A stretch of 24,906 nt of DNA, taken from the NCBI GenBank assembly GCA_036823255.1, contig DAISGC010000060.1, forward strand, positions 1 to 24,906. Direction: 5' to 3'. The notes below the pieces were generated by a model that had not been told where the DNA came from, made no database searches, and saw only the letters and a program-made list of their open reading frames with translations. Positions 6,793 to 14,198 of this stretch are shown here, one piece after another; positions within the stretch are counted from its first letter, which is position 1, and each line of letters starts with the position of its first letter. The DNA is from UBA4658 sp002405485. GTDB taxonomy: Bacteria; Planctomycetota; Phycisphaerae; Phycisphaerales; UBA1924. A program made the translations under genes and the position numbers.

Positions 6793-7767
6793 TCACCCAT
6801 CCGCCAGCCGCACGCACCCCCACCCGATCTCCTGAGCCGCCTGCGGCTGAGTGAGATCGATCCGCGCGTAGACGCCCCGCTCGTGGTCTGAGTTCAGAAT
6901 CATCGCGCTCGGCGAGGGCGCGTGCCAGCCCTCTTCCGCCAGTTCATGCCCAAGCAGAAACAGGCCCGTGCCCAGCCGCTCGTGGGCGTGATCGAAGTGC
7001 CCGCCCTCGTGCCCGCGGCCCCAGGTCATCTGGTGGGCCGCGCCGGTGCGGGGCTTCAAGTCGTCATCCGTCAGATCACGCTCGAGCACGCCCCAGTCGA
7101 ACGAATCCAGAACCCCAGGAGCGGGGAGAGAGTGGGCGCAGAAGATGTCGCCGGCGTCTTCTTGGTCCTCGGCGAACGCCGAGCGATCGAATCGCACGCC
7201 CAGCGGGAGCGCGCGGATGAACTGATGCACCGCCAGCCGCACGCGCTCGGCCTGTGCGCCAAACGTCACATCGATCGCCTCATCAAACGCCTCGTTGCAC
7301 CGCACGCCCGCCTTGGCCACCTGCGCCCCGGTGAGCTGGGCGAGTTCGTGATTCGCCAGCAGCACGTGCACGCGATCCGGGAACATGCTCTTGAGCGTCG
7401 CGGCCCGCACCAGCACGCGATACGAGAAATCCAGGCCGTTCATCAGCCGATCGCCGTGGATGAGCTCGTGCAGGGTCAGATGCGCCGGCTCCGGTTGCAC
7501 GTCCACGCCCGTGGCCGATCGTGCCGCAAACGCCGCCTCGATCCCCGCCGCACGCACCAGCCGAGCCATGTGCAACGGGTTGTCGTGCAGATCGCCCGTC
7601 GCGATGAGCGTCGCCGCGGGCGTTCCGGCGTCGGCCGAACGCACCGTCACCACCTCGCTCGACCCGCGGCGAATCGACGTCTGCAGGCACGCGCGGGCGC
7701 CATCCACCAGCGCGGCTTCCACCGCCCCGGCATCGCGCATGTTCACCAGTTCAAGGATCGAGACCAT
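6793..7767 (-). CDS. PPP-like metallophosphoesterase
   Basis: 324 residues, calcineurin-like phosphoesterase. Metal and active-site motifs appear in order: ATGDLHDNP (D59, H61), HGDRLMNGLDFSYR (about 104-117, in the place of the PPP 'GDxVDRG'), VHVLLANHELAQ (N139, H140; the usual GNHE with Ala for Gly), CAHSLP (H212) and LLGHELAEEGW (H274), then SDHERG. This order suits a protein phosphatase-like two-metal enzyme rather than a nuclease. No signal peptide or membrane segment. The start has AAGG six bases upstream. It lies immediately downstream of a Ser/Thr kinase gene on the same strand, separated by a palindromic repeat. A kinase/phosphatase pair acting on shared substrates is plausible but unproven. 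Confidence 0.8.
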   Translation of the reverse strand: MVSILELVNMRDAGAVEAALVDGARACLQTSIRRGSSEVVTVRSADAGTPAATLIATGDLHDNPLHMARLVRAAGIEAAFAARSATGVDVQPEPAHLTLHELIHGDRLMNGLDFSYRVLVRAATLKSMFPDRVHVLLANHELAQLTGAQVAKAGVRCNEAFDEAIDVTFGAQAERVRLAVHQFIRALPLGVRFDRSAFAEDQEDAGDIFCAHSLPAPGVLDSFDWGVLERDLTDDDLKPRTGAAHQMTWGRGHEGGHFDHAHERLGTGLFLLGHELAEEGWHAPSPSAMILNSDHERGVYARIDLTQPQAAQEIGWGCVRLADG

Positions 7768-7777
7768 TGATCGCCTT

Positions 7778-7857
7778 GGGTGGCCCGCTGGTCCCCAGCG
7801 GGTGCTTCTTCGGCGCTGTCCAGAACCAACGACCCGCCGGGGACCGGCGGGCCACCC
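7778..7857. repeat. Nested palindromic repeat element (two hairpins inside a 25-bp inverted repeat)
   Basis: The left arm 7778-7802 and right arm 7833-7857 are reverse complements at 23 of 25 positions. Each arm is itself a hairpin: CCCGCTGG-TCC-CCAGCGGG on the left and CCCGCCGG-GGA-CCGGCGGG on the right, both with perfect 8-bp stems. The two substitutions between the arms fall at paired positions within the small stems, so each small stem stays perfect. The element fills most of the 115-base gap between the kinase stop and the phosphoesterase start. It resembles REP/BIME or MITE-type dispersed repeats. Confidence 0.75.
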
Positions 7858-7882
7858 GGGACAGCGGGTTTCCCGAGTCGTT

Positions 7883-8950
7883 TCAGTCGTCCGCCGACGA
7901 AATGCCCGGTCCCGGATCGATCGGCGGCTCGCCCGTCTTGGGCTTGATCGGCCTCGCCGCATCGCCGCTGATACCCGACAACCCCTTGGAACCGCCCGCC
8001 CGGCTGCCGGATGCGGCCCCGCGGCTGCCGTTGTTCCCGGCACGCGATTGTCCCGAACCGCCGCCCTCGGCCCTCATCACCGCGCTCTTGCGCAGCTCGA
8101 TCTCGGCCAGCAGCTTGCTCCGCACCAGGTTCAGCCGATCGTGCACCTGATCCATGGTCGGGCGCTCGTCCTGATCCACTTCCACGCACGACATGATGAG
8201 CGCGTCGAGCATCTCCGGCACGCGCGGATTGATCTGGCTCGGGGGCTTGGGCTTGGCCAGGAGCGCATCATCGACCGATCCGAGCAAGCTGTCTCCCTTG
8301 GCCAGCGCCGTCGGGATGAAGCTCCGCGTCAGGATCCAGTACAGCGACGCGCCAAGGTTGTACACGTCGGTCTTGGGCGTGATGGCCCGGCGGTGGACCT
8401 GCTCGGGGGCGATGTAGTCCGGCGTCCCCTGGATCCGCTGCTTGACGGTCCCGACCTTGCAGCTCTGACCCAGATCGATGATCTTGGCGTTGAGCTTGTC
8501 GTCCACGATCACGTTGTTGGGCTTCATGTCCGCGTGGACAAAGCCCTTGGCGTGCATCGCCGCCAGCCCCTCGGCGACCTGCTCAAAGATGTACAGCGCG
8601 TCCTCGAACTTCTCCGGCGGATGCCGCTCGCAGCTCGAGCCGTCCACGTGCTCCATCACCAGATACAGCTCGCTCACCCCGCCCAGCAAGCTCTCCTTCT
8701 TCTTGATGATCCGATCCACACGCCGAACGTGCGAGCTGGCGACCTTGGAGGCCACCAGATACTCCTGCTCGGCCTGCTCCAGGAATCGGACCGACTTCTC
8801 GTCGTCCTTCTCCACGTGCTTGAGGGCCCAGACCTGCTTGGTCTTGGGATCCTGCACCAGGTAGATGATCGACGCCGCACCACGACCGAGTTCCGAAATC
8901 ACTCGGTATCCCTCGACCTGATCTCCGGGCTTGTAGACGGTTTGCGGCAC
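7883..8950 (-). CDS. Hanks-type serine/threonine protein kinase, soluble
   Basis: 355 residues. Kinase domain at about 13-275: glycine-rich loop LGRGAASIIY (21-30), ATP-anchoring K44 in WALKHV, catalytic loop HADMKPNN (139-146; HAD instead of HRD, so a non-RD kinase), Mg-binding DLG (159-161, for DFG), TPDYIAPEQ (176-184) and DVYNLGASLYWILT (195-208). The catalytic Asp (D141) and Asn (N146) are present. After about 295 there is a Gly/Ser/Arg-rich low-complexity tail without a membrane segment or PASTA repeats, so it is probably cytoplasmic. The start is a GTG; an in-frame TGA lies 10 codons upstream and no other start codon occurs between. It heads the minus-strand run phosphoesterase, zinc-ribbon protein, glyA, two methyltransferases. 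Substrates are unknown. Confidence 0.88.
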   Translation of the reverse strand: MPQTVYKPGDQVEGYRVISELGRGAASIIYLVQDPKTKQVWALKHVEKDDEKSVRFLEQAEQEYLVASKVASSHVRRVDRIIKKKESLLGGVSELYLVMEHVDGSSCERHPPEKFEDALYIFEQVAEGLAAMHAKGFVHADMKPNNVIVDDKLNAKIIDLGQSCKVGTVKQRIQGTPDYIAPEQVHRRAITPKTDVYNLGASLYWILTRSFIPTALAKGDSLLGSVDDALLAKPKPPSQINPRVPEMLDALIMSCVEVDQDERPTMDQVHDRLNLVRSKLLAEIELRKSAVMRAEGGGSGQSRAGNNGSRGAASGSRAGGSKGLSGISGDAARPIKPKTGEPPIDPGPGISSADD

Positions 8951-9229
8951 TCGGGTGGTCCTGGGCGAGCGTGACCTTCAACCCGGCGCCGCCGGGCGTG
9001 ATGCCGACGATCGCCGACCCCATCGGCCGCGAACGCGACCGGCTTGGGGATTCCTTGGAAACCGATCCCACCGGTCTGCCCATCGCTGGGTCCGGAGGGG
9101 AAGAGAAGTATCCGCCATGATCGGCGAAAGTTCAACGCCGATGGGCCGGTTGTTGATGCCGATCGTGCGATGTGCCCGTCTGTACGGCTCGGCACCGCCT
9201 GCATTTGCGTCAAACTGCTCAAGGGGACG
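8951..9229. other. Intergenic region upstream of the kinase gene
   Basis: This 279-base stretch contains no gene I can support. Open frames on both strands are Arg/Pro/Ser-rich and lack family resemblance. It holds a possible kinase promoter (9107-9135) and lies downstream of the amidase terminator. Confidence 0.4.
9107..9135 (-). promoter_or_regulatory. Candidate promoter for the kinase gene
   Basis: On the minus strand TTGAAC (9135-9130), a 17-base spacer, and GATACT (9112-9107). Each hexamer matches the sigma-70 consensus at four of six positions. It would leave a 5' leader of about 150 bases before the GTG at 8950. Confidence 0.3.
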
Positions 9230-9264
9230 AAAAAACACAAACGCCCCGTCTTTTCTACGGGGCG
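9230..9264 (-). terminator. Rho-independent terminator of the amidase gene
   Basis: Read on the minus strand: CGCCCCGT, loop AGAAAAG, ACGGGGCG (perfect 8-bp stem, 9264-9242), followed by a T-rich tract TTTGTGTTTTTT. It lies about 40 bases after the amidase stop at 9302. A second small hairpin, CGGTCCG...CGGACCG (9273-9300), lies between them. Confidence 0.88.
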
Positions 9265-9301
9265 GGGAAGGTCGGTCCGGATGGATGTGCCCTCGGACCG
9301 T

Positions 9302-10003
9302 TCAACCGCGGGCGGCCGACTGTCCGTACAGATCCGGTGGGAACAGCTTGCCAGGGTCGCTCACGCCCGGGGCCACGTCTGAGTGCAGGAGCACCCGGTC
9401 GGCGGGCAGCCCGAGCTGACGGCGAAGCGACTCGACGAGCGTCTGAAGCTGCTGAAGCTGGGTCTGCGTGAACCCGCGCCGGTTGCCGTCGCCCACCAGG
9501 CAGATCGAGATCGCGTGCTGGTTGTACCAATCCCCGTTGGGCCCGGCGGCGTGGGCACCCGGCTGCTGGTCGAGCCAGCGGAAGCCGATGTGCACCTGCC
9601 CGTCATCCATCCCGGCCCCGTTCCCGATGATGAAGTGGTGCCCGAGCCCCTTGAACTGCCGGCTCTCATGCTCGGCTTCGATCATCGCCGGGTCGCCCTT
9701 GGGCGCGCCGGAGTGGTGGATCACGATCGCCTGCCACCGCGCCTTGTCCAGAGGCACCCGCGTCTGCGTCAGCGGGTCCGAGCCGCGCGTCGCACCGATC
9801 GTCGTCGCCGCCGCGAGGGGCGACAGACTCAGTCCGTCGGTCCGCGGAGACGGACGCCCGTCGATGGCCAACAGCACGCCCCCCAGCACCGTCATGGCGC
9901 CAAGGAAGCTGATCCACACCGCCTTGACACGCGTCAGCCCCGGTGCCGCATCGGCAGGGGTGGCAGTCTTTCGGCGGCGATGAACACGGGGTCGTGAGGG
10001 CAT
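9302..10003 (-). CDS. Membrane-anchored N-acetylmuramoyl-L-alanine amidase (amidase_2/PGRP type)
   Basis: 233 residues. A basic N-terminus and one hydrophobic segment (about 27-47, VKAVWISFLGAMTVLGGVLL) suggest a signal anchor placing the enzyme in the periplasm. The zinc amidase domain covers about 80-225: VIHHSGA (H96/H97), GLGHHFIIGNG (119-129), QPGAHAAG (H151), HAISICLVGDGN (163-174) and LLHSDVAPGVSDPGKLFP (H207, D216, K219). In this family two His and an Asp bind Zn2+, and the amide between MurNAc and the stem peptide is cleaved. All key residues are present, so it should be active in peptidoglycan turnover or recycling. A terminator follows directly. The lipoprotein gene upstream is 209 bases away on the same strand. 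Confidence 0.88.
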   Translation of the reverse strand: MPSRPRVHRRRKTATPADAAPGLTRVKAVWISFLGAMTVLGGVLLAIDGRPSPRTDGLSLSPLAAATTIGATRGSDPLTQTRVPLDKARWQAIVIHHSGAPKGDPAMIEAEHESRQFKGLGHHFIIGNGAGMDDGQVHIGFRWLDQQPGAHAAGPNGDWYNQHAISICLVGDGNRRGFTQTQLQQLQTLVESLRRQLGLPADRVLLHSDVAPGVSDPGKLFPPDLYGQSAARG

Positions 10004-10212
10004 GGCGCGAGTCTCAATGGTACCCCATATAGATCGACTTCGGCAGTGCGTGTGCTTCCCAAATTTCGGTGATCACTCGCAGACCGACCGCTGACGACGG
10101 CCAGAGGTCGCCACAGGCCGCACGCGCCGCGCCAAACGCTCGCCCAATGGCCCGATGCACGCGTTATCCGGACGCCGCTATCGCCAAGGCCCGCTCCCCG
10201 CAAGGTCCGCTC

Positions 10213-10473
10213 TTAGTTCTTCGGGCTCAGACGACCGCGGAGATTCGGCACCCGACGCCCATACTCGTTCTCGACGTACTGCGGGGCGTGCTGCGCACGC
10301 ATGGCGTCATAGCGATCAAACGGCGTCCGCTCCTCGGCCGGCGAGAGCAGCGGCTTGGCGCACCCGCCCAGACCAGCGCCCCCCACCATGGCCACCACCC
10401 CGGCCAGGAGCGCCGTCGCGCAGCCCCGCTCGAACCGCCGACGACTCCCTGTGCTGTCTCGGGAAATGGCCAT
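10213..10473 (-). CDS. Small predicted lipoprotein
   Basis: 86 residues, function unknown. A basic start is followed by a hydrophobic segment ending in a good lipobox LGGC (C38), then a short mature part of about 49 residues: AKPLLSP, then RTPFDRYDAMRAQ, YGRRVPNLRGRL. The charged Arg/Tyr/Pro-rich tail looks like a conserved short module rather than a random read-through. A longer frame exists from 10587, but the ATG at 10473 fits the signal peptide. A TAGACT box ends seven bases upstream, suggesting a leaderless transcript. It follows trmL by 28 bases. Confidence 0.65.
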   Translation of the reverse strand: MAISRDSTGSRRRFERGCATALLAGVVAMVGGAGLGGCAKPLLSPAEERTPFDRYDAMRAQHAPQYVENEYGRRVPNLRGRLSPKN

Positions 10474-10480
10474 CGTGCAG

Positions 10481-10486
10481 AGTCTA
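10481..10486 (-). promoter_or_regulatory. Candidate -10 box (TAGACT) of the small lipoprotein gene
   Basis: TAGACT on the minus strand ends seven bases before the ATG at 10473, between the trmL stop and the lipoprotein start. No -35 was recognised. Confidence 0.25.
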
Positions 10487-10501
10487 CCGCGGGTCAGGGC
10501 C

Positions 10502-11014
10502 TCAGGGCCAGACGAGTCGTCCCGAATCGTCAACTCGAACCTCGCCCCGGCTGACCATCTGCCGGGCGCCCTCGTACACCGCCGCACACACCGCCGTGGC
10601 CAGATTCAGCGAGCGCTCCCCTGGAGCCATGGGAAACGTGACCAGACGGTCGGCGAACTCCGAGAGCAGTTCGTCGGGCAGACCCTTGGTCTCCTTGCCG
10701 AAGATCAGCGCGTCACCCCGACGAATGTCGGCGTCCCAGACCGGGCGACGCGTCTTGGTGGTGAAGAACCACATGCGGTCTCGGCGAGCCCCCACAGCCG
10801 ATTGGCACGATGGCCAGTCGGCGTGCTCCGTCGGCCGGAGCCGGGGCCAGTAATCCAGGCCCGCCCGACGGCACGCCTTCTCCGAGGTGTCGAATCCGAG
10901 TGGCCGGATCAGGTGCAGGGCGCACCCCGTGGCGATGCACGTTCGCCCGATGTTCCCCGTGTTGTTCGGGATCTCCGGCTCGTGCAGGACGATGTGCAGA
11001 AGGGGTCGGCTCAC
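10502..11014 (-). CDS. trmL: tRNA (cytidine/uridine-34 2'-O)-methyltransferase
   Basis: 170 residues from the GTG at 11014; SPOUT-superfamily enzyme that 2'-O-methylates the wobble base of tRNA-Leu using SAM. It matches E. coli TrmL throughout: LLHIVLHEPEIPNNTGNIGR (5-24), CALHLIRPLGFDTSEKACRR and AGLDYW (31-56), LIFGKETKGLP (103-113) and the knotted C-terminal MAPGERSLNLATAVCAAVYE (129-148). The ATG at 11059 would add 15 unrelated residues. The GTG matches the family start and has a TACGCT box ending eight bases upstream. It heads a minus-strand group with a small lipoprotein and an amidase, without an obvious functional link. Confidence 0.92.
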   Translation of the reverse strand: MSRPLLHIVLHEPEIPNNTGNIGRTCIATGCALHLIRPLGFDTSEKACRRAGLDYWPRLRPTEHADWPSCQSAVGARRDRMWFFTTKTRRPVWDADIRRGDALIFGKETKGLPDELLSEFADRLVTFPMAPGERSLNLATAVCAAVYEGARQMVSRGEVRVDDSGRLVWP

Positions 11015-11022
11015 CGGAAGAG

Positions 11023-11028
11023 AGCGTA
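11023..11028 (-). promoter_or_regulatory. Candidate -10 box (TACGCT) of trmL
   Basis: TACGCT on the minus strand ends eight bases before the GTG start at 11014. No ribosome-binding site intervenes, and no clear -35 was found. Confidence 0.25.
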
Positions 11029-11148
11029 GGAAACGCCATGCCCCGTTCGGGGCTGGCACTCTCCCGCAAAGAGCCCGGCACGGGCCCGATCTGGGGCTGC
11101 GTCCAGTTGCCCCTGGGCTTCAGACCGGCCCAATACATGTGGAGGCAC

Positions 11149-11155
11149 AGGAGGA
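11149..11155 (+). promoter_or_regulatory. Strong ribosome-binding site AGGAGGA
   Basis: A near-perfect Shine-Dalgarno sequence seven bases before the ATG at 11163. It decides the start of the secreted repeat protein against the longer upstream open frame from 10887. Confidence 0.8.
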
Positions 11156-11162
11156 ACCGGTC

Positions 11163-12719
11163 ATGATGAAGCAATCGAGTCGAATGACGTTGGGGTGCGC
11201 GGCGCTCGCGGCGGTCTTGGGCTCATGCCCCGCGCCGGCGGCCGCGGACCCGGTCACGTACACCTTCGATGAGCTCGCCCTGAACACCGCCGTCACCAAC
11301 CAGTACTACGGGGTCACGTTCTCCGCCCAGGTCCAGTCCTGCGGCGGGTCTCCGTTCCTCTACATGCGCATCAAGAACCCCACGGGCGGCACCGCCTCCG
11401 GCACCCGCTGCCTCATGATCGACCAGGGATGCCCGGACTTCTCATCCGACTGGCTGCGGATGGTCTTTGACCTGGCCCAGACCGACGTGAAGTTCTATGT
11501 GGGCGACTTCGCCGGGGTCTATCAGATCCGCGCGTACTCCTCGACCTCCGGCTCCTCCGGGCTCTTGAGCACCCAGAACATCACGCTCGACGGCACCGGG
11601 TATGTGGGGGTGCACCGCTTGGTCTCCGTCCACGACGCCGCCGGCACCATCCGCCGCGTCGAGGTGCAGATGCCCATCGGGCTCTTTGAGTCCATCGACG
11701 ACCTGACCTTCGACCCCGACCCCACCCCGCCCGAGGCGGCCATCACCTCGCCGACGGAATGGCAGTGCGTCTGCGGGACGTTCACCGTCACCGGAACCGC
11801 CTACGACCCCGACGGGCCGTTTCTCAACCGGCGGCTGGAGTATTCGGCGAACCCCGGCGGACCATGGACGCTGATCTCCAGCTCCGGCACCGAGGTCGCC
11901 AGCGGGATCCTGGGCTCGTGGAACACCACCGCGCTGACCGAGGGAACCTACTACCTGCAGCTGACGTCCACCAACGCCACGGAGGCCAAGACCAGCACGA
12001 TCATGCCATGCTGGGTCAGCCGGACCTTTGACACCGTCAACTTCTCGCTCCCGGCGATCGTGAGCCAGAACGCGGTCCCCGATGGCACGGTGTTCGACAG
12101 TTGGTGCGGGGTGAGCTCCTATCTGGTCGAGACCAAGCCCCTGATGGGCATGGTGTGGACCACGGTCCACACCGGGACCGCGGAGCGGATCAACCAGAAT
12201 CTGGCATCGTGGAACACGAACACCTTCGCCGACGGGCGCTACCTGATGCGCGTCACGGGGACAAACCCCTGTGGACAGAGCACGAGCCAATCCGTTGAGG
12301 TGATCGTGGACAACACGCCCCCGGTCGCCGAGATCACGACGCCCCTCTCGTGCTCGAACGCATCCGGAACGAGCATCACCGTGCGCGGCACCGCGACGGA
12401 CGCGAACATGGGCGAGTGGTCGCTCTGGTACATCGGTGGCCTGGTGACGCACTGGCAGCTCATCAACTCCGGAAACACCCCGGTCGTGAGCGGAGAGCTG
12501 GGAACGTGGAACATCGCCGGCACCGCCCGCTGCGCGTATGCCCTTCGCCTGGTCGTCAACGACGCCGCGGTGCGCAACAACAACGCCGCGATTCACAACT
12601 CCAACGAGTATGTCGTCGGGGTCGATCTGGGATGTGCGGCGGACTTCAACCGCGACGGCCTGGAATCGGTCAGCGACATCTTCGACTTCCTGAACGACTG
12701 GTTCGCCGGGTGCCCATGA
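11163..12719 (+). CDS. Secreted repeat protein with a GC-type dockerin-like C-terminal half
   Basis: 518 residues. The export signal is MMKQSSRMTLGCAALAAVLG, with cleavage likely after AAA near 28; LGSC at 19-22 could instead be a lipobox. The N-terminal domain (about 30-205) begins TYTFDELALNTAV, NQYYGVTFSA and looks like a beta-sandwich seen in exported Planctomycetes proteins. Three tandem Ig-like repeats follow, each ending in a line such as SGILGSWNTTALTEGTYYLQ, NQNLASWNTNTFADGRYL or SGELGTWNIAGT, and two opening ITSPTEWQCVCGTFTVTG or ITTPLSCSNASGTSITVRG. Paired Cys in the repeats suggest disulfides. The last residues, GCAADFNRDGLESVSDIF then FLNDWFAGC, are one half of the GC-type dockerin found in Phycisphaerae. 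The DxNxDG calcium loop is present, but the usual second copy is missing. Likely outside the cytoplasm; partner and function unknown. Confidence 0.8.
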   Translation: MMKQSSRMTLGCAALAAVLGSCPAPAAADPVTYTFDELALNTAVTNQYYGVTFSAQVQSCGGSPFLYMRIKNPTGGTASGTRCLMIDQGCPDFSSDWLRMVFDLAQTDVKFYVGDFAGVYQIRAYSSTSGSSGLLSTQNITLDGTGYVGVHRLVSVHDAAGTIRRVEVQMPIGLFESIDDLTFDPDPTPPEAAITSPTEWQCVCGTFTVTGTAYDPDGPFLNRRLEYSANPGGPWTLISSSGTEVASGILGSWNTTALTEGTYYLQLTSTNATEAKTSTIMPCWVSRTFDTVNFSLPAIVSQNAVPDGTVFDSWCGVSSYLVETKPLMGMVWTTVHTGTAERINQNLASWNTNTFADGRYLMRVTGTNPCGQSTSQSVEVIVDNTPPVAEITTPLSCSNASGTSITVRGTATDANMGEWSLWYIGGLVTHWQLINSGNTPVVSGELGTWNIAGTARCAYALRLVVNDAAVRNNNAAIHNSNEYVVGVDLGCAADFNRDGLESVSDIFDFLNDWFAGCP

Positions 12720-12941
12720 CCACGCACGCACGGCGCTGGGCCATGAGTTCTCTGCCATGAGTCTCTGATGATGACCCGTGAGCCGGCCAGCGGCGCGAGA
12801 GCGCAGCCGGCTCATGTTTCACGCGAACACACGCCCGGCATGGGCGCAGGATCGTGCGCCCCGGGAGTTCGGACCTTCGGCACCATGGATGTGTCGACTG
12901 CACCGGCCTCGGGGCGCTTTCGCGGGGGACGTGGGGGGCGG
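12720..12941. other. Convergent intergenic region
   Basis: 222 bases between the secreted repeat protein (+) and the double-thioredoxin gene (-). The only structure I see is the hairpin at 12779-12814. No gene is supported. Confidence 0.5.
12779..12814 (+). terminator. Hairpin, possible terminator or REP-like unit
   Basis: TGAGCCGGC (12779-12787) pairs perfectly with GCCGGCTCA (12806-12814), and an inner GCGC-GAGA-GCGC hairpin lies inside. Only TGTTTC follows, so as an intrinsic terminator it is weak. It may instead be a small dispersed palindrome. Confidence 0.4.
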
Positions 12942-14102
12942 TCACTTCCGCGCGGCGCGGGCCTTGACCCACGGATCACTCGCGAGCACACCCTCGACGG
13001 CCTTCACGAACGCCTCCTCATGCGGGTTGCCCTGCCAGCGGACCACGCCGTCGGTGCTCATGACCACGACATGCGGAATGCCCTGGATGCCCAGGGCCTT
13101 GTAGATGCCCTGATCCAGGTCGTTGGCGTGGGAGTACTGGGTCTTCTTCTTCTTGAGGAAGTCCTTGATCGCGTTGACGTCCTCGGGGCGGCCGGGGCGG
13201 GCCTGCCCGGACATGCCGATGATCACCAGATCGTCCTTGAAGCGGCCCTGGAGTTCGTCGAGGATCGGGCTTGCGGCAATGCACGGGCCGCACCAGGTCG
13301 CCCAGAAGTCCAGCACGATGACCTTGCCGTCCAGCTCGGGCTTGGGGGTGATCCAAGTCTCTTTGCCCATGGCCACGGGCAGTTGCTTGCCCTGCACGTT
13401 CTTGGCGTACTGCACGCTCCTGTTGGGCCTTGGCCAGGTCGCCGACTTGTACGCTTCCTCGCCGGGCTTGCTCCGCACGCTGGGACCGGCCAGGGGCGCG
13501 TCGCTCCGGGATCTGATGGCCTCCTGGACGCGCTGCTCGGCTTTGGCGGCGTCGTCGGCGGACTCGTCGACGACGATCTTGACCGCCGCTGCCAATGAGG
13601 AGCGTTCAACGTCGGCGAATCGCACGTTCCCGGCCCGATCGATGACATAGGCGTTGGGCCCGCCGCCGTCGATCCGCAGGGCCTTGAAGAGCTCGCCCTT
13701 GGCGTCGTGCCCGATGGGAAGGGTGATCTTGCCCGCGGTCAGCACATCCTGAGCCTTGTCATATCCGCGGGCGTGGTGGGCGCCGATGACGACCAGATCG
13801 GGGTTGGCCTGGGCGAGCGTCTGGGCCTCGCCGAGCAGGGCGTGGCTGCTCTTGAACCAGCTTGCCCAGGCGACAATGAGCACGGGCTTGCCCTTGATCG
13901 TGCTCGCCGAGGGCAGCGACCCGCCCTTGACGTCGGCGAGGTTTGCCAACAGGGCGGCCTCGAACGGCTTGTAGGTCATCGCGTTCAGGGCTTCGCGCCG
14001 TGCGCCGCGGCCCTGGACCTTGACGCTCAAGTCATCGGCGCTCGCCGCCGCCACAGGGCCGAGCAGCAGCACCGAGCACATCGCAACAACGCTCCAACGC
14101 AT
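12942..14102 (-). CDS. Exported protein with two thioredoxin-like domains, one with CxxC
   Basis: 386 residues. A signal peptide (about 1-22, MRWSVVAMCSVLLLGPVAAA) sends it to the periplasm. Domain 1 (about 43-180) keeps the TlpA/thioredoxin pattern GKPVLIVAWASWFKSSH, later NAYVIDRAGNVRFADV, but has no cysteines at the active site. Domain 2 (about 240-375) is a TlpA-like thioredoxin with DFWATWCGPCIA (C271, C274), GIQGIPHVVV (cis-Pro P343) and VRWQGNP. Domain 2 can be a disulfide oxidoreductase; domain 1 is probably structural or binding. The ATG at 14102 is supported by GGGAG about eight bases upstream and by the signal peptide. It follows its paralogue on the same strand by 96 bases, so they are probably co-transcribed. 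Confidence 0.85.
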   Translation of the reverse strand: MRWSVVAMCSVLLLGPVAAASADDLSVKVQGRGARREALNAMTYKPFEAALLANLADVKGGSLPSASTIKGKPVLIVAWASWFKSSHALLGEAQTLAQANPDLVVIGAHHARGYDKAQDVLTAGKITLPIGHDAKGELFKALRIDGGGPNAYVIDRAGNVRFADVERSSLAAAVKIVVDESADDAAKAEQRVQEAIRSRSDAPLAGPSVRSKPGEEAYKSATWPRPNRSVQYAKNVQGKQLPVAMGKETWITPKPELDGKVIVLDFWATWCGPCIAASPILDELQGRFKDDLVIIGMSGQARPGRPEDVNAIKDFLKKKKTQYSHANDLDQGIYKALGIQGIPHVVVMSTDGVVRWQGNPHEEAFVKAVEGVLASDPWVKARAARK

Positions 14103-14198
14103 GGCAGACTCCCGATTGAACCGGCAAACAGGCCGGGCTCTCGACCATCGACAACCGTCACGCACGCCCAAGGGGGGAGGAGATGAGGGGGGCGGCGA

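Noticed and set aside
7385..8974. A 529-codon + strand frame
   Set aside because: It is antisense to the phosphoesterase and the kinase, and it crosses the palindromic repeat.
8978..9240. Minus-strand small frames upstream of the kinase as an extra gene
   Set aside because: Composition is Arg/Pro/Ser-rich, no motif or ribosome-binding site was recognised, and the stretch more likely holds the kinase promoter.
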